This document shows positions 18,231 through 28,498 of a stretch of DNA of 64,000 nt, piece by piece; position 1 is the first letter of the stretch; each line of letters starts with the position of its first letter. Where the stretch lies: contig JAISTH010000071.1 of assembly GCA_031272715.1 (NCBI GenBank), forward strand, positions 124,001 to 188,000. The letters run 5' to 3'. Under the pieces are notes generated by a model. The model ran no database searches. It was not told the origin of the DNA and saw only the letters and a list, made by a program, of their open reading frames with translations. The stretch comes from Desulfovibrio sp. GTDB lineage: Bacteria > Desulfobacterota > Desulfovibrionia > Desulfovibrionales > Desulfovibrionaceae. Made by a program: the position numbers and the translations under genes.

Positions 18231-18938
18231 CTAGCCCTCGAGAAATTTCTTGACCTGGGGCATGTCGATCTTGAAGCCGGGCCCCATGGTGGTGGACACC
18301 GCCATGGAGACCATGTAGGTGCCCTTGGCCGCCGTGGGCTTGAGCCTGTTGACGGTCTCCAGCAGCGCCTTCAGGTTCCCCAGGATCTTTTCGGGGCCGA
18401 AGGAGACCTTCCCCAGGGGGGCGTGGAGGACCCCCGCCTTGTCCACCTTGAACTCGACGCGGCCCGCCTTGAGTTCCCCCACGACCTTGGCCACGTCGAA
18501 GGTGACCGATCCGGTCTTGGCGTTGGGCATCAGTCCCCGGGGGCCGAGCACGCGGCCGATCTGGCCCACCAGGGCCATGACGTCGGGGGTCGCGACGGCG
18601 GCGTCGAACTCGAGCCAGCCCTCCTTGACCCGGGCCACGAGATCCTCGGCCCCCACGGCGTCGGCGCCGGCGTCCCGGGCCTCGGCCTGCTTCTCGCCCT
18701 TGCAGAAGACCGCCACGCGGACGCTCTTCCCCAGTCCGTGGGGCAGGGTGACGGCACCCCGCACCATCTGGTCGGAATACTTGGGATCCACGCCGAGCCG
18801 TATGGCCACGTCGACGGTCTCGTCGAATTTCGTGAAGCTGGCGCCGAGGGACTTCGCCACGGCTTCCTCCAGTCCGTATCGCAACTGCAGGTCGTGGCCC
18901 TCGATGGCCTTGCGGTAGTTCTTGCCGTGTTTTGGCAT
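18231..18938 (-). CDS. rplA: Ribosomal protein uL1
   Basis: A 235-residue protein of the L1 stalk, which moves deacylated tRNA out of the E site. Typical landmarks are [12 protein letters not shown] at the start, [19 protein letters not shown], and [17 protein letters not shown] at about residues 126-142. It ends with [17 protein letters not shown]. The ATG at 18938 has AAGGAA 7 bases upstream and gives the family length. An earlier in-frame ATG lies in the rplK-rplA gap and is not supported. Confidence 0.97.
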   Translation of the reverse strand: MPKHGKNYRKAIEGHDLQLRYGLEEAVAKSLGASFTKFDETVDVAIRLGVDPKYSDQMVRGAVTLPHGLGKSVRVAVFCKGEKQAEARDAGADAVGAEDLVARVKEGWLEFDAAVATPDVMALVGQIGRVLGPRGLMPNAKTGSVTFDVAKVVGELKAGRVEFKVDKAGVLHAPLGKVSFGPEKILGNLKALLETVNRLKPTAAKGTYMVSMAVSTTMGPGFKIDMPQVKKFLEG

Positions 18939-19075
18939 GTGCTGTTCCTTCGTTCTTGGTCTCCTGCCCCGGTCCAATGACGGACCCTGGGCAGTGCGAT
19001 TGACCGGAGCGGTCCGGCCCGGAAAGACGAGGGCGTCGCGGGACGGTGCCCGCGACAGCCTTGCAGACTGCACCT

Positions 19076-19498
19076 CTAGGTGATGTCGATGCCCATGCTG
19101 CGCGCCGTGCCGGAGATGGTCCGGACGGCCGCTTCAAGGGACGCCGCGTTGAGATCCGGGAGCTTGAGCTTTGCGATCTCCTCGATCTGGGCGTGGGTGA
19201 GGGTCCCCACCTTGTTGCGGTTGGGCTCGCCGGACCCCTTCTCCAGCTTCGCCGCCTTCATGATGAGCACCGAGGCCGGGGGGGTCTTGGTGATGAAGGA
19301 GAAGGACCGGTCGGCGTAGACCGTGATGACCACGGGGATGATGGTCCCTTTCTGGTCCTGGGTGCGGGCGTTGAATTCCTTGCAGAAGGCCATGATGTTC
19401 AGGCCGTGCTGCCCGAGGGCCGGGCCCACGGGCGGGGAGGGATTGGCGGCCCCCCCGGGGATCTGCAGCTTTATCTTGGCGACTTCCTTCTTTGCCAT
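19076..19498 (-). CDS. rplK: Ribosomal protein uL11
   Basis: A 140-residue protein of the GTPase-associated centre, contacting 23S rRNA near L10. The start [20 protein letters not shown], the [17 protein letters not shown] segment and the closing [10 protein letters not shown] are all canonical. The gene lies between nusG (67 bases upstream) and rplA. Confidence 0.98.
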   Translation of the reverse strand: MAKKEVAKIKLQIPGGAANPSPPVGPALGQHGLNIMAFCKEFNARTQDQKGTIIPVVITVYADRSFSFITKTPPASVLIMKAAKLEKGSGEPNRNKVGTLTHAQIEEIAKLKLPDLNAASLEAAVRTISGTARSMGIDIT

Positions 19499-19564
19499 GG
19501 CGTGTTGTCCTCGAGATGTTCTCGGGTCTGTGTCGTTGGGGCGATGGCCGCTCCCGGTCCGGGA

Positions 19565-20332
19565 TCAGCCCTTGGAGACCTGGGAGAAGTCCAGTTCCAC
19601 CGGGGTCTGGCGGCCGAAGATGGACACCGACACCCGGAGCTTTTCCTTGTCGTAGTTGACGTCCTCGACGATGCCGTTGAAGCCTGCGAAGGGTCCGTCG
19701 GTGACGCTCACCTCGTCCCCCCGCTCGAAGTTGAACTTCGGTCTGGGGGTCTCCTCGCTGATCTTCATCTGGGAGAGGATGTGGTCGGCCTCCGAGTCCT
19801 TCATGGGGGTCGGGCGGTTCTTGCCCCCGACGAATCCCGTCACCTTGGGGATGGACTGGACAAGGTGCCAGGCCTCCCGTCCGTCCGGCGTGTCCTCGAT
19901 GACCATGCGCACCATGACGTAGCCGGGATATATCTTGTTGTTGGTGGTGCGCTTCTCGCCGCCCTTGGCCCGTTCGGACACCTTCTCCATGGGCACCACC
20001 ACTTCCTTGATGGCCCCCTTCGCCTGTTCGGTGCGCATCATCTCGCGGATGGTCTTCTCCACCCGCTGCTCGAAGCCGGAGTAGGTGTGGACGATGTACC
20101 ACTTGGCCTTGGTGGGCTTGGGGCGCAGATCCTCCTCGTCGTCATCCTCTTCCGGCGCGCCTTCGCCGGCGGCGGGGAGGTCCGGCGCATCGGGGGGTGG
20201 CGGCGCGTCAGAGGGGGCCGCCGCATCGGGGAGGCCGGCGTCGACGGGATCCGCCTCGCGGGGGGCGTCGTCCGCGGCCGCGTCCGGCATCGGGGGCGTT
20301 TCCAGCCCTAGCTCGTCGGTGACGTCGTTCAC
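19565..20332 (-). CDS. nusG: Transcription elongation/antitermination factor NusG with acidic N-terminal extension
   Basis: A 255-residue NusG. The NGN domain starts at residue 78 (WYIVHTYSGFEQRVEKTI) and continues through IYPGYVMVRM. The KOW domain is at the C-terminus (RGDEVSVTDGPFAGFNGIVE). NusG binds RNA polymerase and couples it to Rho or ribosomes. The odd part is a 77-residue N-terminal extension rich in Asp, Ala, Pro and Glu, ending in EEDDDEED; ordinary NusG proteins begin directly at the NGN domain. GTG 20332 is preferred because GGAG lies 5 bases upstream; an ATG at 20404 would add 24 more residues. The gene stands between secE and rplK, the universal order. Confidence 0.95.
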   Translation of the reverse strand: MNDVTDELGLETPPMPDAAADDAPREADPVDAGLPDAAAPSDAPPPPDAPDLPAAGEGAPEEDDDEEDLRPKPTKAKWYIVHTYSGFEQRVEKTIREMMRTEQAKGAIKEVVVPMEKVSERAKGGEKRTTNNKIYPGYVMVRMVIEDTPDGREAWHLVQSIPKVTGFVGGKNRPTPMKDSEADHILSQMKISEETPRPKFNFERGDEVSVTDGPFAGFNGIVEDVNYDKEKLRVSVSIFGRQTPVELDFSQVSKG

Positions 20333-20467
20333 TGCTTCTCCGTATGTTTGCCCGTTCCGTCGTCCGTCCCGCGGCCGCGCCGTCCGGTTCCCGAACCGGC
20401 GCATCCGTTCCGGGACCCGGCCGCCCTTGGGCGGGATCCCGACGGCGCCTTGGGGCGTCTCGTGACG

Positions 20468-20710
20468 TCAGGAAAGTATGACCTTGATCAGGGAGGACAG
20501 GCCGAGATCCACGAGGCTGAGCAGGATGGCCATGATGGCCATGAATGCCAGCACCACGAGCGTGACGTTGCGGGTCTGCACCATGGTCGGCCAGAGTACC
20601 TTGCGCAGTTCCGCCTTGGACGCCTCAACGTACTGGGTGAAGCGCTTTATGTGGGACGGCGGGCCCGTCGTCTGGCCCTGTTCCGGGGCCTTGTCCTTGT
20701 TCTTTGCCAT
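20468..20710 (-). CDS. secE: Protein translocase subunit SecE
   Basis: An 80-residue single-span SecE of the SecYEG channel. The conserved amphipathic segment EASKAELRKVLWPT (residues about 29-42) precedes a membrane helix (VTLVVLAFMAIMAILLSLVDL). It lies between tRNA-Trp and nusG, the standard arrangement. Confidence 0.96.
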   Translation of the reverse strand: MAKNKDKAPEQGQTTGPPSHIKRFTQYVEASKAELRKVLWPTMVQTRNVTLVVLAFMAIMAILLSLVDLGLSSLIKVILS

Positions 20711-20817
20711 GGCGAGGATTTCCCTTGCGCCCGTCGCGGCGTCATTCCGGGGACGTGCGGATGGCGCGGCCGTGCCGCTCCGGGGACTGGCCCGGCAGTG
20801 GCGTCGGTCGCAGGCGA

Positions 20818-20894
20818 TGGCAGGGCAGGAGGGATTCGAACCCCCAACTTGCGGTTTTGGAGACCGCCGCTCTAACCGTTGGAGCTACTGCCCT
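20818..20894 (-). tRNA. tRNA-Trp (CCA)
   Basis: The complete cloverleaf is on the minus strand. The acceptor AGGGCAG/CTGCCCT is closed, and the anticodon stem GCGGT/ACCGC holds the loop CTCCAAA (anticodon CCA). The T-loop is GGTTCGAATCC, and the 3' CCA is encoded at 20818-20820. It is part of the tuf-rpmG-secE transcript. Confidence 0.97.
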
Positions 20895-20985
20895 GTGTCG
20901 CGGGGTGGGCGGGCCTTCGCCGACCTCACCCCCTTCCTTCCGGGGGACGTCCCCGGGAACGCGCCTCCGCGGACGGGCCGCGACG

Positions 20986-21135
20986 CTACCTGGTCTCCCG
21001 GTGGACCGTGTGCTTCCTGTCCCACGGACAGTATTTCTTGATCTCCAGGCGGCCGGTTGTCTTCTTCTTGTTCTTCTGCGTGCTGTAATTGCGCCGCTTG
21101 CAGACCGTGCAGGCCAGAAGGATGTTGACTCTCAT
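20986..21135 (-). CDS. rpmG: Ribosomal protein bL33
   Basis: A 49-residue zinc-ribbon-type L33 of the large subunit. The sequence begins [19 protein letters not shown] and ends [11 protein letters not shown]. The first cysteine pair (CTVC) is present, but the second is reduced to a single Cys (KKYCPWD), so zinc binding may be partial. It starts 4 bases after the tuf stop codon and precedes tRNA-Trp. Confidence 0.95.
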   Translation of the reverse strand: MRVNILLACTVCKRRNYSTQKNKKKTTGRLEIKKYCPWDRKHTVHRETR

Positions 21136-21139
21136 GGCG

Positions 21140-22333
<1,194 letters not shown>

Positions 22334-22533
22334 CTGGAAACTCCCTGAATGATATGAGTTTCGGTCCCGCGTGCACCGTGCAGCGCCGCCCCGGCCGCGC
22401 GGGGACGGGGGGACCGTCTGAACCGGGATCGCGGCGGCGCGGCCCGGTTGCCGTCGCCTGCCTTCGTTCCCGGTGAACGCCAATACATGCGCACCAGTGG
22501 CCTGTGGGACTGGGAGTGGACGATCCTGCGGAA

Positions 22534-22609
22534 TGGAGCGGGAAACGGGATTCGAACCCGCAACCCTCAGCTTGGAAGGCTGATGCTCTAGCCGTTGAGC
22601 TATTCCCGC
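22534..22609 (-). tRNA. tRNA-Gly (TCC)
   Basis: Minus strand. The acceptor GCGGGAA pairs with TTCCCGC. The anticodon loop CTTCCAA lies between TCAGC and GCTGA, giving anticodon TCC. The T-arm is GGGTTCGAATCCC, and the CCA end is encoded at 22534-22536. Confidence 0.97.
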
Positions 22610-22730
22610 ACGTCGGCGATGCCGCTGAGGTCAGGCCATTCCTGACGGCCGCTGCACCGTAGTACTCCGACAGTTCCCTGTCTCCTACAGCCATGGGCAG
22701 TTTAAACCTGTCCGTCCCGAGACGGATCGT

Positions 22731-22816
22731 TGGTGGAGGGGGGTGGGTTTGAACCACCGAAGGCGTACGCCGGCAGATTTACAGTCTGCTCCCTTTGACC
22801 GCTCGGGAACCCCTCC
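22731..22816 (-). tRNA. tRNA-Tyr (GTA)
   Basis: Minus strand, class II tRNA with a long variable arm. The acceptor GGAGGGG/CCCCTCC is closed, and the anticodon arm GCAGA-CTGTAAA-TCTGC gives GTA. The T-arm is GGTTCAAACC, and CCA is encoded at 22731-22733. Confidence 0.97.
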
Positions 22817-22858
22817 ACGCGCATTCGGCAAGGGGTGGCCCTTGTTCGATGTCGTACG

Positions 22859-22934
22859 TGGAGCTGGCGATGGGACTCGAACCCGCAACCTGCTGATTAC
22901 AAATCAGCTGCTCTGCCAGTTGAGCTACGCCAGC
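22859..22934 (-). tRNA. tRNA-Thr (TGT)
   Basis: Minus strand. The acceptor GCTGGCG/CGCCAGC is closed, the anticodon arm CTGAT-TTGTAAT-ATCAG gives TGT, and CCA is encoded. It is the first gene of the tRNA-tuf transcript. Confidence 0.97.
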
Positions 22935-22944
22935 GCAAAAAGGT

Positions 22945-22973
22945 TGTATAACCCCAACCTTCGGGGAAGGCAA
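22945..22973 (-). promoter_or_regulatory. Promoter of the tRNA-tuf-secE-nusG-rpl operon
   Basis: On the minus strand, TTGCCT and TATACA are separated by exactly 17 bases. The -10 box ends about 10 bases before tRNA-Thr, so transcription starts almost at the tRNA. Confidence 0.85.
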
Positions 22974-22983
22974 GCACCTTTTT

Positions 22984-23010
22984 GAAAAAACGTCCCCGTC
23001 ATGACGGGAC
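22984..23010 (-). terminator. Terminator after ggt
   Basis: On the minus strand, GTCCCG-TCATGA-CGGGGAC (one bulged G) is followed by GTTTTTT. It insulates ggt from the tRNA promoter just downstream. Confidence 0.75.
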
Positions 23011-23037
23011 AGGTTCCCCCGGGCGGGACGAAGGCCG

Positions 23038-24669
23038 TCACCAGCCCGCCGCGAGGCCGTCCCGGCGGCTGTCGCTCGCGGCCACGTACCCGTCCTCCAT
23101 GTCGTCCCCAAGACGCCAGACGAACTGGCCCGCCCCGAAGTCCAGGGATGCGTCCGCGTGCACGGCCACCCCCTCCGAGAGCCTGTGCCCCATGGCGGCG
23201 AGGCCTTCCCGCAGAAGCGGGGACGCCGACGGCTCCAGGGCGACTGTGCCGTCCAGCTCTATCTTCCACCTGGGGGCGTCGCAGGCGGCCTGGGGCTGCT
23301 GGTGGCTGACGAGCATGCGCACGAGGGTCTGGACGTGGCCCTGGGGCTGCATGTCGGCGCCCATGACGCCGAAGGCCATGCGGGGCCGGCCGTTCTCGGT
23401 GAGGAAGGCGGGGATGATGGTGTGGAAGGGGCGCTTGCCTCCCTCGAGGGCGTTGGGGGACGCGGGATCCGTCGAGAAGCCCCGTCCGCGGTTCTGCAGG
23501 CTCACGCCGAAGGCCGGGATCACTATGCCTGAGCCGAAGCCCTGGTAGTTGGACTGGATGAAGGAGACCATCATGCCGGTCTCGTCCGCGGCGGCGAGGT
23601 AGACGGTCCCTCCGGGCGGGGGGCCGGCCGCGGCCGGCGCCGCGACGCGGGTCCTGTCGATGCCCGCGGCGAGCCGGGCCAGTCTCCCCTTGTCCAGAAG
23701 ATCGCGGGGCGCGAGCCGCATGTGGCGCGGATCCGCGACGTGGGCGTAGACGTCGGCGAAGCCCAGCTTCATGGCCTCGATCTGCAGATGGCAGGCGAGG
23801 GCGCCGTCGGGGGGGAGGTCGTCCAGCCCCAGGTGTTCCAGGATGCCCAAGGCCAGCAGGGCCGCCATCCCCTGGCCGTTCGGGGGCATCTCGTGCACGG
23901 TGAAGCCGTGGAAGGGCGCGGCGAGAGGTTCGACCCACTCCGGAGCGAAGTCCGCGAGATCCTTCCGGTCCATGAGTCCCCCGTCCCGGGCCGACTGGGC
24001 GACGATTGCCTCGGCGATCTCCCCTTCGTAGAAGGCCCGCGGCCCTTCCTCGGCCAGCAGCGCCATCGCCCTCGCGGCGCCGGGGAAGACGAAGCGCTCC
24101 CCGATCTCGGGCGGACGGCCCCGTGGCAGGAAGGTCTCGCCAAATCCCGGCATCCCCGCCACCTCTTCGGAGGTCGGGCGCCACTTCATCGCGACCAGGG
24201 GCGGCACGGCCACGCCGCGACGGGCCAGTTCCTCGGCGGGGGCGAGGACGTCCCCGAAGGGGACGCGCCCGAATCGGGCGTGCAACGCGCCCCATGCGGC
24301 CACGGCCCCGGGCACGGTCACGGTGTCCCATCCCCTGTCGGGGATGCGGGCGCGGCCGTCGGCATCGGTGCCGTGCCTTCGGGCGAAGTCCGGGAGGTTC
24401 CATGCTTTCGGGGCGGGCCCGGAGGCGTTCAGGCCGTGGAGGCGTTCGCCGTCCCAGACGATGGCGAAGGCGTCGCTCCCGAGGCCGCAGGAGACGGGCT
24501 CGGTGACGACGAGGGCCGCAGCGGCGGCGATGGCGGCATCCACGGCGCCGCCGCCGTTGCGCAGGACGCCGAGTCCCGCCTGGGCGGCCGCCGGATGGGA
24601 GGTGGCGACGACGTTCCTGGCGAAGACGGGGGTGCGCGGCGCGGGGTAGGGGTTGTGCCAGTCGAACAT
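23038..24669 (-). CDS. ggt: Gamma-glutamyltransferase family protein
   Basis: A 543-residue N-terminal-nucleophile hydrolase family member. It transfers or hydrolyses gamma-glutamyl groups, for instance of glutathione, after autocleavage into two subunits. The N-terminus (RNVVATSHPAAAQAGLGVL) matches the large subunit, and VSCGLGSDAFAIVWDG follows. The probable nucleophile is the Thr in PGGTVYLAAADETG, which replaces the usual GTTHFSVVD; the His of that motif is absent. The small subunit has QSNYQGFGSGI and the conserved GADMQPQGHVQ. No signal peptide is seen, so it is probably cytoplasmic. GGAG lies 8 bases before ATG 24669. Long upstream frames in this region are out-of-gene extensions. Confidence 0.9.
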   Translation of the reverse strand: MFDWHNPYPAPRTPVFARNVVATSHPAAAQAGLGVLRNGGGAVDAAIAAAAALVVTEPVSCGLGSDAFAIVWDGERLHGLNASGPAPKAWNLPDFARRHGTDADGRARIPDRGWDTVTVPGAVAAWGALHARFGRVPFGDVLAPAEELARRGVAVPPLVAMKWRPTSEEVAGMPGFGETFLPRGRPPEIGERFVFPGAARAMALLAEEGPRAFYEGEIAEAIVAQSARDGGLMDRKDLADFAPEWVEPLAAPFHGFTVHEMPPNGQGMAALLALGILEHLGLDDLPPDGALACHLQIEAMKLGFADVYAHVADPRHMRLAPRDLLDKGRLARLAAGIDRTRVAAPAAAGPPPGGTVYLAAADETGMMVSFIQSNYQGFGSGIVIPAFGVSLQNRGRGFSTDPASPNALEGGKRPFHTIIPAFLTENGRPRMAFGVMGADMQPQGHVQTLVRMLVSHQQPQAACDAPRWKIELDGTVALEPSASPLLREGLAAMGHRLSEGVAVHADASLDFGAGQFVWRLGDDMEDGYVAASDSRRDGLAAGW

Positions 24670-24808
24670 TTGGGCGCTCCTTGTTGCGTTCGCTCTGTTG
24701 CGTGTCGTCTCGCGACGAGGGGCCGAAGGCGGCGGAACGGCATCGGGTCGCGGGTCGGAGCGCCCCTGAGGGCGTCCGGCGGCGTCGGGATCCTTGGGCC
24801 GAGGCGGG

Positions 24809-26377
24809 TCAATCCCTGCACAGGGCGCCGATCTCCGCCCGGAGGGCGTCCCGGCGGCTTTCCGCCATGCCGCGGATGCGGTCCAGCAGACGGTCCGCCT
24901 CCAGGGCGAGGCGTCCCGCATCGCCGTCGTTGTCCACCAGGATGTCGCAGGCCGCCTCCTTGCGCTGGGCCGGCCACTGCCATCCCGCGATGGTCGCGGT
25001 CCTCTCCGCGTCCCATCCGCGGCTTTCCGCGAGTCGCCGTTCCGCCACATCCCCGGGACATCTCACGCAGACGACGACGGGTTCCGGGGCGAGACGCCAG
25101 CCGCTCTCGAGATAGAGGGGGATTTCGGCCACGGCCATGGAGGCGCCTCCCGTGAAGGCCTCCCGGAAGAACCTTTCCACGGCGTCCCGCACGAGTCCGT
25201 GGACCACCGTCTCGACGTCCCGGCGCAGCAGCGGGTCCCCGTTCATCGCGGCGAAGAGGGCCCGCCTGTCCACGGAACCGTCCGGGCCCATGAGGCCTTC
25301 CCCCAGGCGGTCCCGGAGCCACGTCGCGGCCTCTCCCCCGGGGCCGTACAACCCCGTCACGCATTCGTCCGCGCTGAAGGCGGGCAGTCCCCGTTCCGCC
25401 AGGAGCGCCAGAAGGGTGGACTTGCCGCTGCCGGGCCCCCCCACGATCACGATGGGCGTCGGCGTTTCGCAGGCCTCCAGCGCGGCCTCGAGGATGTCGT
25501 CGGGCATGGGGGACCGGAAGGCGAGCCTCTCCCCGGTGAAGGGGTGGTCGAACTCGAGGCGCCAGGCGTGGAGCGCGAGGCGTCGGGCCCTGTCCCGGAC
25601 GGACCCAGGGGCGTAGAGGGGATCCCCGAGGATCGGGTGCCCCAGATGGGACATGTGGACGCGGATCTGGTGGGTGCGGCCCGTGGCGATGGATATCCGC
25701 AGCAGGGACGCGCCGCCGTCCGGCGAGGTCCAGAGCCGTCTCCATTTCGTGTCGGCGCTTCGTCCGCCGTGGGAGACGGGGACGACCGCCATCCTGACCT
25801 TCGCCGTCGGATGGCGCCCCACGGGGGCGTCGCAGGAACCCTCCTCGGGGGGGCGCCCATCCACCAGTGCGAGGTACTCCTTGCGTATCTGCCGTTTCGC
25901 GAAGGCCCGGACGAGACGCAGGGCGCATTCCTGGTCCAGGGCCACGAGGAGCAGGCCGCTCGTGTCCTTGTCCAGACGGTGGACGATGCCGGGACGCTGT
26001 CCGGGCATGTCCCCGAGCCGGGGGCAGTGCGCCAGCAGGCGCTGGATGAGGGTGCCGGAAGGGCAGGACGGGCAGGGATGGACCGTGAGGCCCGGCGGCT
26101 TCACGCAGACGAGCAGGCGCCCGTCCTCGTGGAGGATTTCGACGGGGCCGTCCTCGGGCTGAAGGTCCCCTTGCGTCTCGGGCAGATCCAGGACCACGCG
26201 CTGACCTGCCCGGAGTCGCGCGTCCGGGCGGGGGACGGGAATCCCGTCCACCTGGCAGCGCCCCGCTGCCACCTCCCGGGCCAGGGCGGAGCGGGACATC
26301 TGCGGACAGGCCCGGGCGAGGAACCGGTCGAGGCGCGTTCCGCCCCCGTCCTGCGCGACATCGTACTCCCGCCTCAC
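24809..26377 (-). CDS. coaE: RluA-family pseudouridine synthase / dephospho-CoA kinase fusion
   Basis: A 522-residue two-enzyme fusion. Residues about 12-60 form an S4 RNA-binding domain. Residues about 85-300 form an RluA/RluD pseudouridine synthase with the catalytic-Asp motif GIVHRLDKDTSGLL near 130 and RTHQIRVHM near 235. From about 310 a CoaE kinase follows, with P-loop VGGPGSGKSTLLALL, the GLPAFSADE segment, and CoaE-like VAEIPLYLESG. The first half modifies rRNA; the second phosphorylates dephospho-CoA, the last step of CoA synthesis. The GTG at 26377 overlaps the stop of the upstream peptidase gene by two bases (GTGA), so the two are translationally coupled. Confidence 0.92.
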   Translation of the reverse strand: MRREYDVAQDGGGTRLDRFLARACPQMSRSALAREVAAGRCQVDGIPVPRPDARLRAGQRVVLDLPETQGDLQPEDGPVEILHEDGRLLVCVKPPGLTVHPCPSCPSGTLIQRLLAHCPRLGDMPGQRPGIVHRLDKDTSGLLLVALDQECALRLVRAFAKRQIRKEYLALVDGRPPEEGSCDAPVGRHPTAKVRMAVVPVSHGGRSADTKWRRLWTSPDGGASLLRISIATGRTHQIRVHMSHLGHPILGDPLYAPGSVRDRARRLALHAWRLEFDHPFTGERLAFRSPMPDDILEAALEACETPTPIVIVGGPGSGKSTLLALLAERGLPAFSADECVTGLYGPGGEAATWLRDRLGEGLMGPDGSVDRRALFAAMNGDPLLRRDVETVVHGLVRDAVERFFREAFTGGASMAVAEIPLYLESGWRLAPEPVVVCVRCPGDVAERRLAESRGWDAERTATIAGWQWPAQRKEAACDILVDNDGDAGRLALEADRLLDRIRGMAESRRDALRAEIGALCRD

Positions 26378-27738
26378 GGGATGGCTTCCGCCGGGGTGGA
26401 GAGGGTGCGGAGCCTGTCGGCGATGGTGACGCCGTTGTAGAGATTGGGAAGTTCCTTGCCGGGGGAGATGCCCGAGACCACGGTCCTGCCGATCACCAGC
26501 CGGTCGTTGTCGTCGGGGCCGTTGACGATCCGCAGCCCCCACATGTTGTGGAAGAGGGCGGCCCGGTCCTTGTACTTGCCGATGTACATGGTGATGTGGC
26601 CCCGCATTCCCACCAGGCTCAGGAAGGGGACGCCCTCCCGGAGGATGGTCCGCTCCTTCTCCTCGTTGGTCATGCCCTCGAGGGGGATCACGACTCCCTG
26701 ACGGGCCTGGGCCCCCGAGTTGCGGTGCAGATAGATGCCGAAGGGGACGAGCAGGTCCCTGGTGGTGGCGGAGCAGTCCCTGTTGCCGTTCATGCCGCCC
26801 CAACCGTAGGGCTGGCCCATCATGCGGTTGCCGATGGCGGCGACGTTGCCCGGAGTGAGGGGCATGGGCTTCCGGACGGCGTCCCCCTTGCCGACGGTGG
26901 CAGTGGCGATGGCCGCATGTCCTCCGGCGCCCTTTTTGGGGAGCCGAAGGCGCAGGCCGTCTCCGTCCGTCCCGTCCAGGGGCAGGATCGTGCCGATGCC
27001 GGCCGAGACGGAGGGCGCTCCGTCGGGGGCCAGGGACACGCCGTCCCGGACGAAGGCGGCGTAGCTGCCGGTGCGGTAGGCCTTCTCGAAGGCCGGGTCC
27101 GTCAGGGCGACGTCGTTGGCGTCGACCCACCCTCCGGCGATGGGACACTCCACGTAGTGCCATCGCCCGTCCTTGGTCGTGTGGGAGATGAAGAGCGGCG
27201 TCCCGACCGGGAGCAGACTGAGCTGGAAGAGGTCGAAGGGGCGGGTGGAGGGCTCGGGCGTGGGCTTGCCGAAGCGGGGAAGATGGGTCGGCAGTTCCCG
27301 CAGGTCGGTGGGCCTGACGGTGATGGCGCCATCGTGGCGAGCCGGGAAGTGCTTCAGTGCGGCATTGGCGGCCATGGCGTCCCACTCCCGCTGGGTCCAT
27401 CGCGTGAAGCCCTCCTTGTATCCCCGCGCCTTGCGGAAGGTGGCGGCAAGCTGCTTCCTGCGGGTCAGGGACTTGGACATGTCCCAAGGGCCGAAGAGGA
27501 TGCGGTTGTATCGCAGATCCTGGGTCGCCGACTCCTCCGCCGTGACCAGGAGCTTCCCGGGGCCTGCGGACTTCGCGTAGACCTCGAGATCCTGCGGGAA
27601 GAACGCGAAGTCCTGTACACCGCCCATCCAGGGCTGGAACTCCAGGGCCGGTTCCTTGGGCTTGGCGCATGCCTGGAGCAGCATGCAGGCGAGGAGGGCG
27701 AGGAGGAGACGACATGGGGCGGGGATGGTGTGTCTCAT
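26374..27738 (-). CDS. SH3-domain C40 (NlpC/P60) peptidase lipoprotein
   Basis: A 454-residue cell-wall hydrolase. The signal peptide ends in a lipobox, LLQAC, with the lipidated Cys near residue 24. SH3-like domains occupy about 150-290 (VGTPLFISHTTKDGRWHYVE). The C-terminal NlpC/P60 domain has the catalytic Cys in NRDCSATTRDLL near residue 321 and the His in RGHITMYIG near 379. Such enzymes cut gamma-D-glutamyl-diamino acid bonds in peptidoglycan peptides. Domain order and length match a characterised Desulfovibrio enzyme type. The gene overlaps the downstream RluA-CoaE gene. Confidence 0.9.
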   Translation of the reverse strand: MRHTIPAPCRLLLALLACMLLQACAKPKEPALEFQPWMGGVQDFAFFPQDLEVYAKSAGPGKLLVTAEESATQDLRYNRILFGPWDMSKSLTRRKQLAATFRKARGYKEGFTRWTQREWDAMAANAALKHFPARHDGAITVRPTDLRELPTHLPRFGKPTPEPSTRPFDLFQLSLLPVGTPLFISHTTKDGRWHYVECPIAGGWVDANDVALTDPAFEKAYRTGSYAAFVRDGVSLAPDGAPSVSAGIGTILPLDGTDGDGLRLRLPKKGAGGHAAIATATVGKGDAVRKPMPLTPGNVAAIGNRMMGQPYGWGGMNGNRDCSATTRDLLVPFGIYLHRNSGAQARQGVVIPLEGMTNEEKERTILREGVPFLSLVGMRGHITMYIGKYKDRAALFHNMWGLRIVNGPDDNDRLVIGRTVVSGISPGKELPNLYNGVTIADRLRTLSTPAEAIP

Positions 27739-28303
27739 GTGGCGCGTTTTGTTGACGTTGTGGAATCCGTCACGGGCGGTGGCGGGGGGACGTGGAGGCC
27801 GAAGGCTCCGATGGGTGTGCGGAGGCCGCAGGGTTGACTATTCCACGAAAGCACGGTCCGTGTCCAGCGCAGGCCTTTGGGGAGCGAAGGCGATTGCATG
27901 AACGAAGGGGCGGCTTGGCCACGCAGGGTCTGTCCGCATGAAATCGCGCCCGGTTGTCCGGCCGTGCCGGCATCTGCCCGCCGACCATCGTCGGGGGCGG
28001 ATCGGCCCCTGCGAACGCGGTGTCCGGTGGTTGGGACGGGGAGCACAGGCGCAGTCCGGTGCCGCAGACGACATACCGGCCGATGGGCCTTCGGGGAAGA
28101 GGAGCCTCATGGGACGTGGCCGGGGATATCAACATCGAGGGATCGACCAGTGGCGATGGGAAGGGCTGCGGGAGCCATCGCACATGTAACGGGCGAGGCA
28201 GGGCCGTCAGATCTCACATTTTTGTAACGGTTTTCTTGTAAACTGTCGAAAAAGCTGATAGCGTGGCATCCAGTGGCAGGTTCTCCGGAAGGAGGATAGC
28301 CCC
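27739..28303. other. Intergenic region upstream of the small peptide gene
   Basis: Divergent spacer of about 560 bases between the C40 peptidase gene and the 28.3 kb small locus. No convincing gene is seen. Only weak -35/-10 pairs are found in the AT-rich patch at 28215-28265. Confidence 0.5.
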
Positions 28304-28393
28304 ATGGCCGAGTCCCTTTGGGAAGTTTGCGCATCGGCGACCGGTTCGATCGTCGGTGTTGTCATCGGTGGCCTTTTGTTAAGGTGCATTTAG
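28304..28393 (+). CDS. Small hydrophobic peptide, 29 residues
   Basis: A short open frame beginning MAESLWEVCASATG and continuing into a hydrophobic segment (SIVGVVIGGLLLRCI). It is preceded by an excellent ribosome binding site (GGAAGGAGG at 28287-28295, 8 bases before the ATG). The C-terminal half could span a membrane. A GC-rich hairpin follows the stop after 30 bases, and a rho-independent terminator follows at 28499. A strong promoter on the other strand points back toward it. Size, hydrophobicity and structured 3' region resemble type I toxin or regulatory membrane peptides. No known family is recognised, so function is open. Confidence 0.5.
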   Translation: MAESLWEVCASATGSIVGVVIGGLLLRCI

Positions 28394-28423
28394 CGACGTT
28401 GGGTCGCCATCACCTGTAACTGA

Positions 28424-28466
28424 GGCGCCCCCGAGGACCGTGCCGTGGTCCTTGGGGGCGCCGTTT
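28424..28466 (+). terminator. Strong hairpin after the small peptide gene
   Basis: A 16-bp stem with one mismatch (28424-28439 with 28447-28462, loop GTGCCGT). The tail is only GTTT, so it may be a weak terminator or a structured 3' UTR. Confidence 0.5.
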
Positions 28467-28498
28467 GGGTAAACTTATACTCGGAGGGCTTGCCCCAG

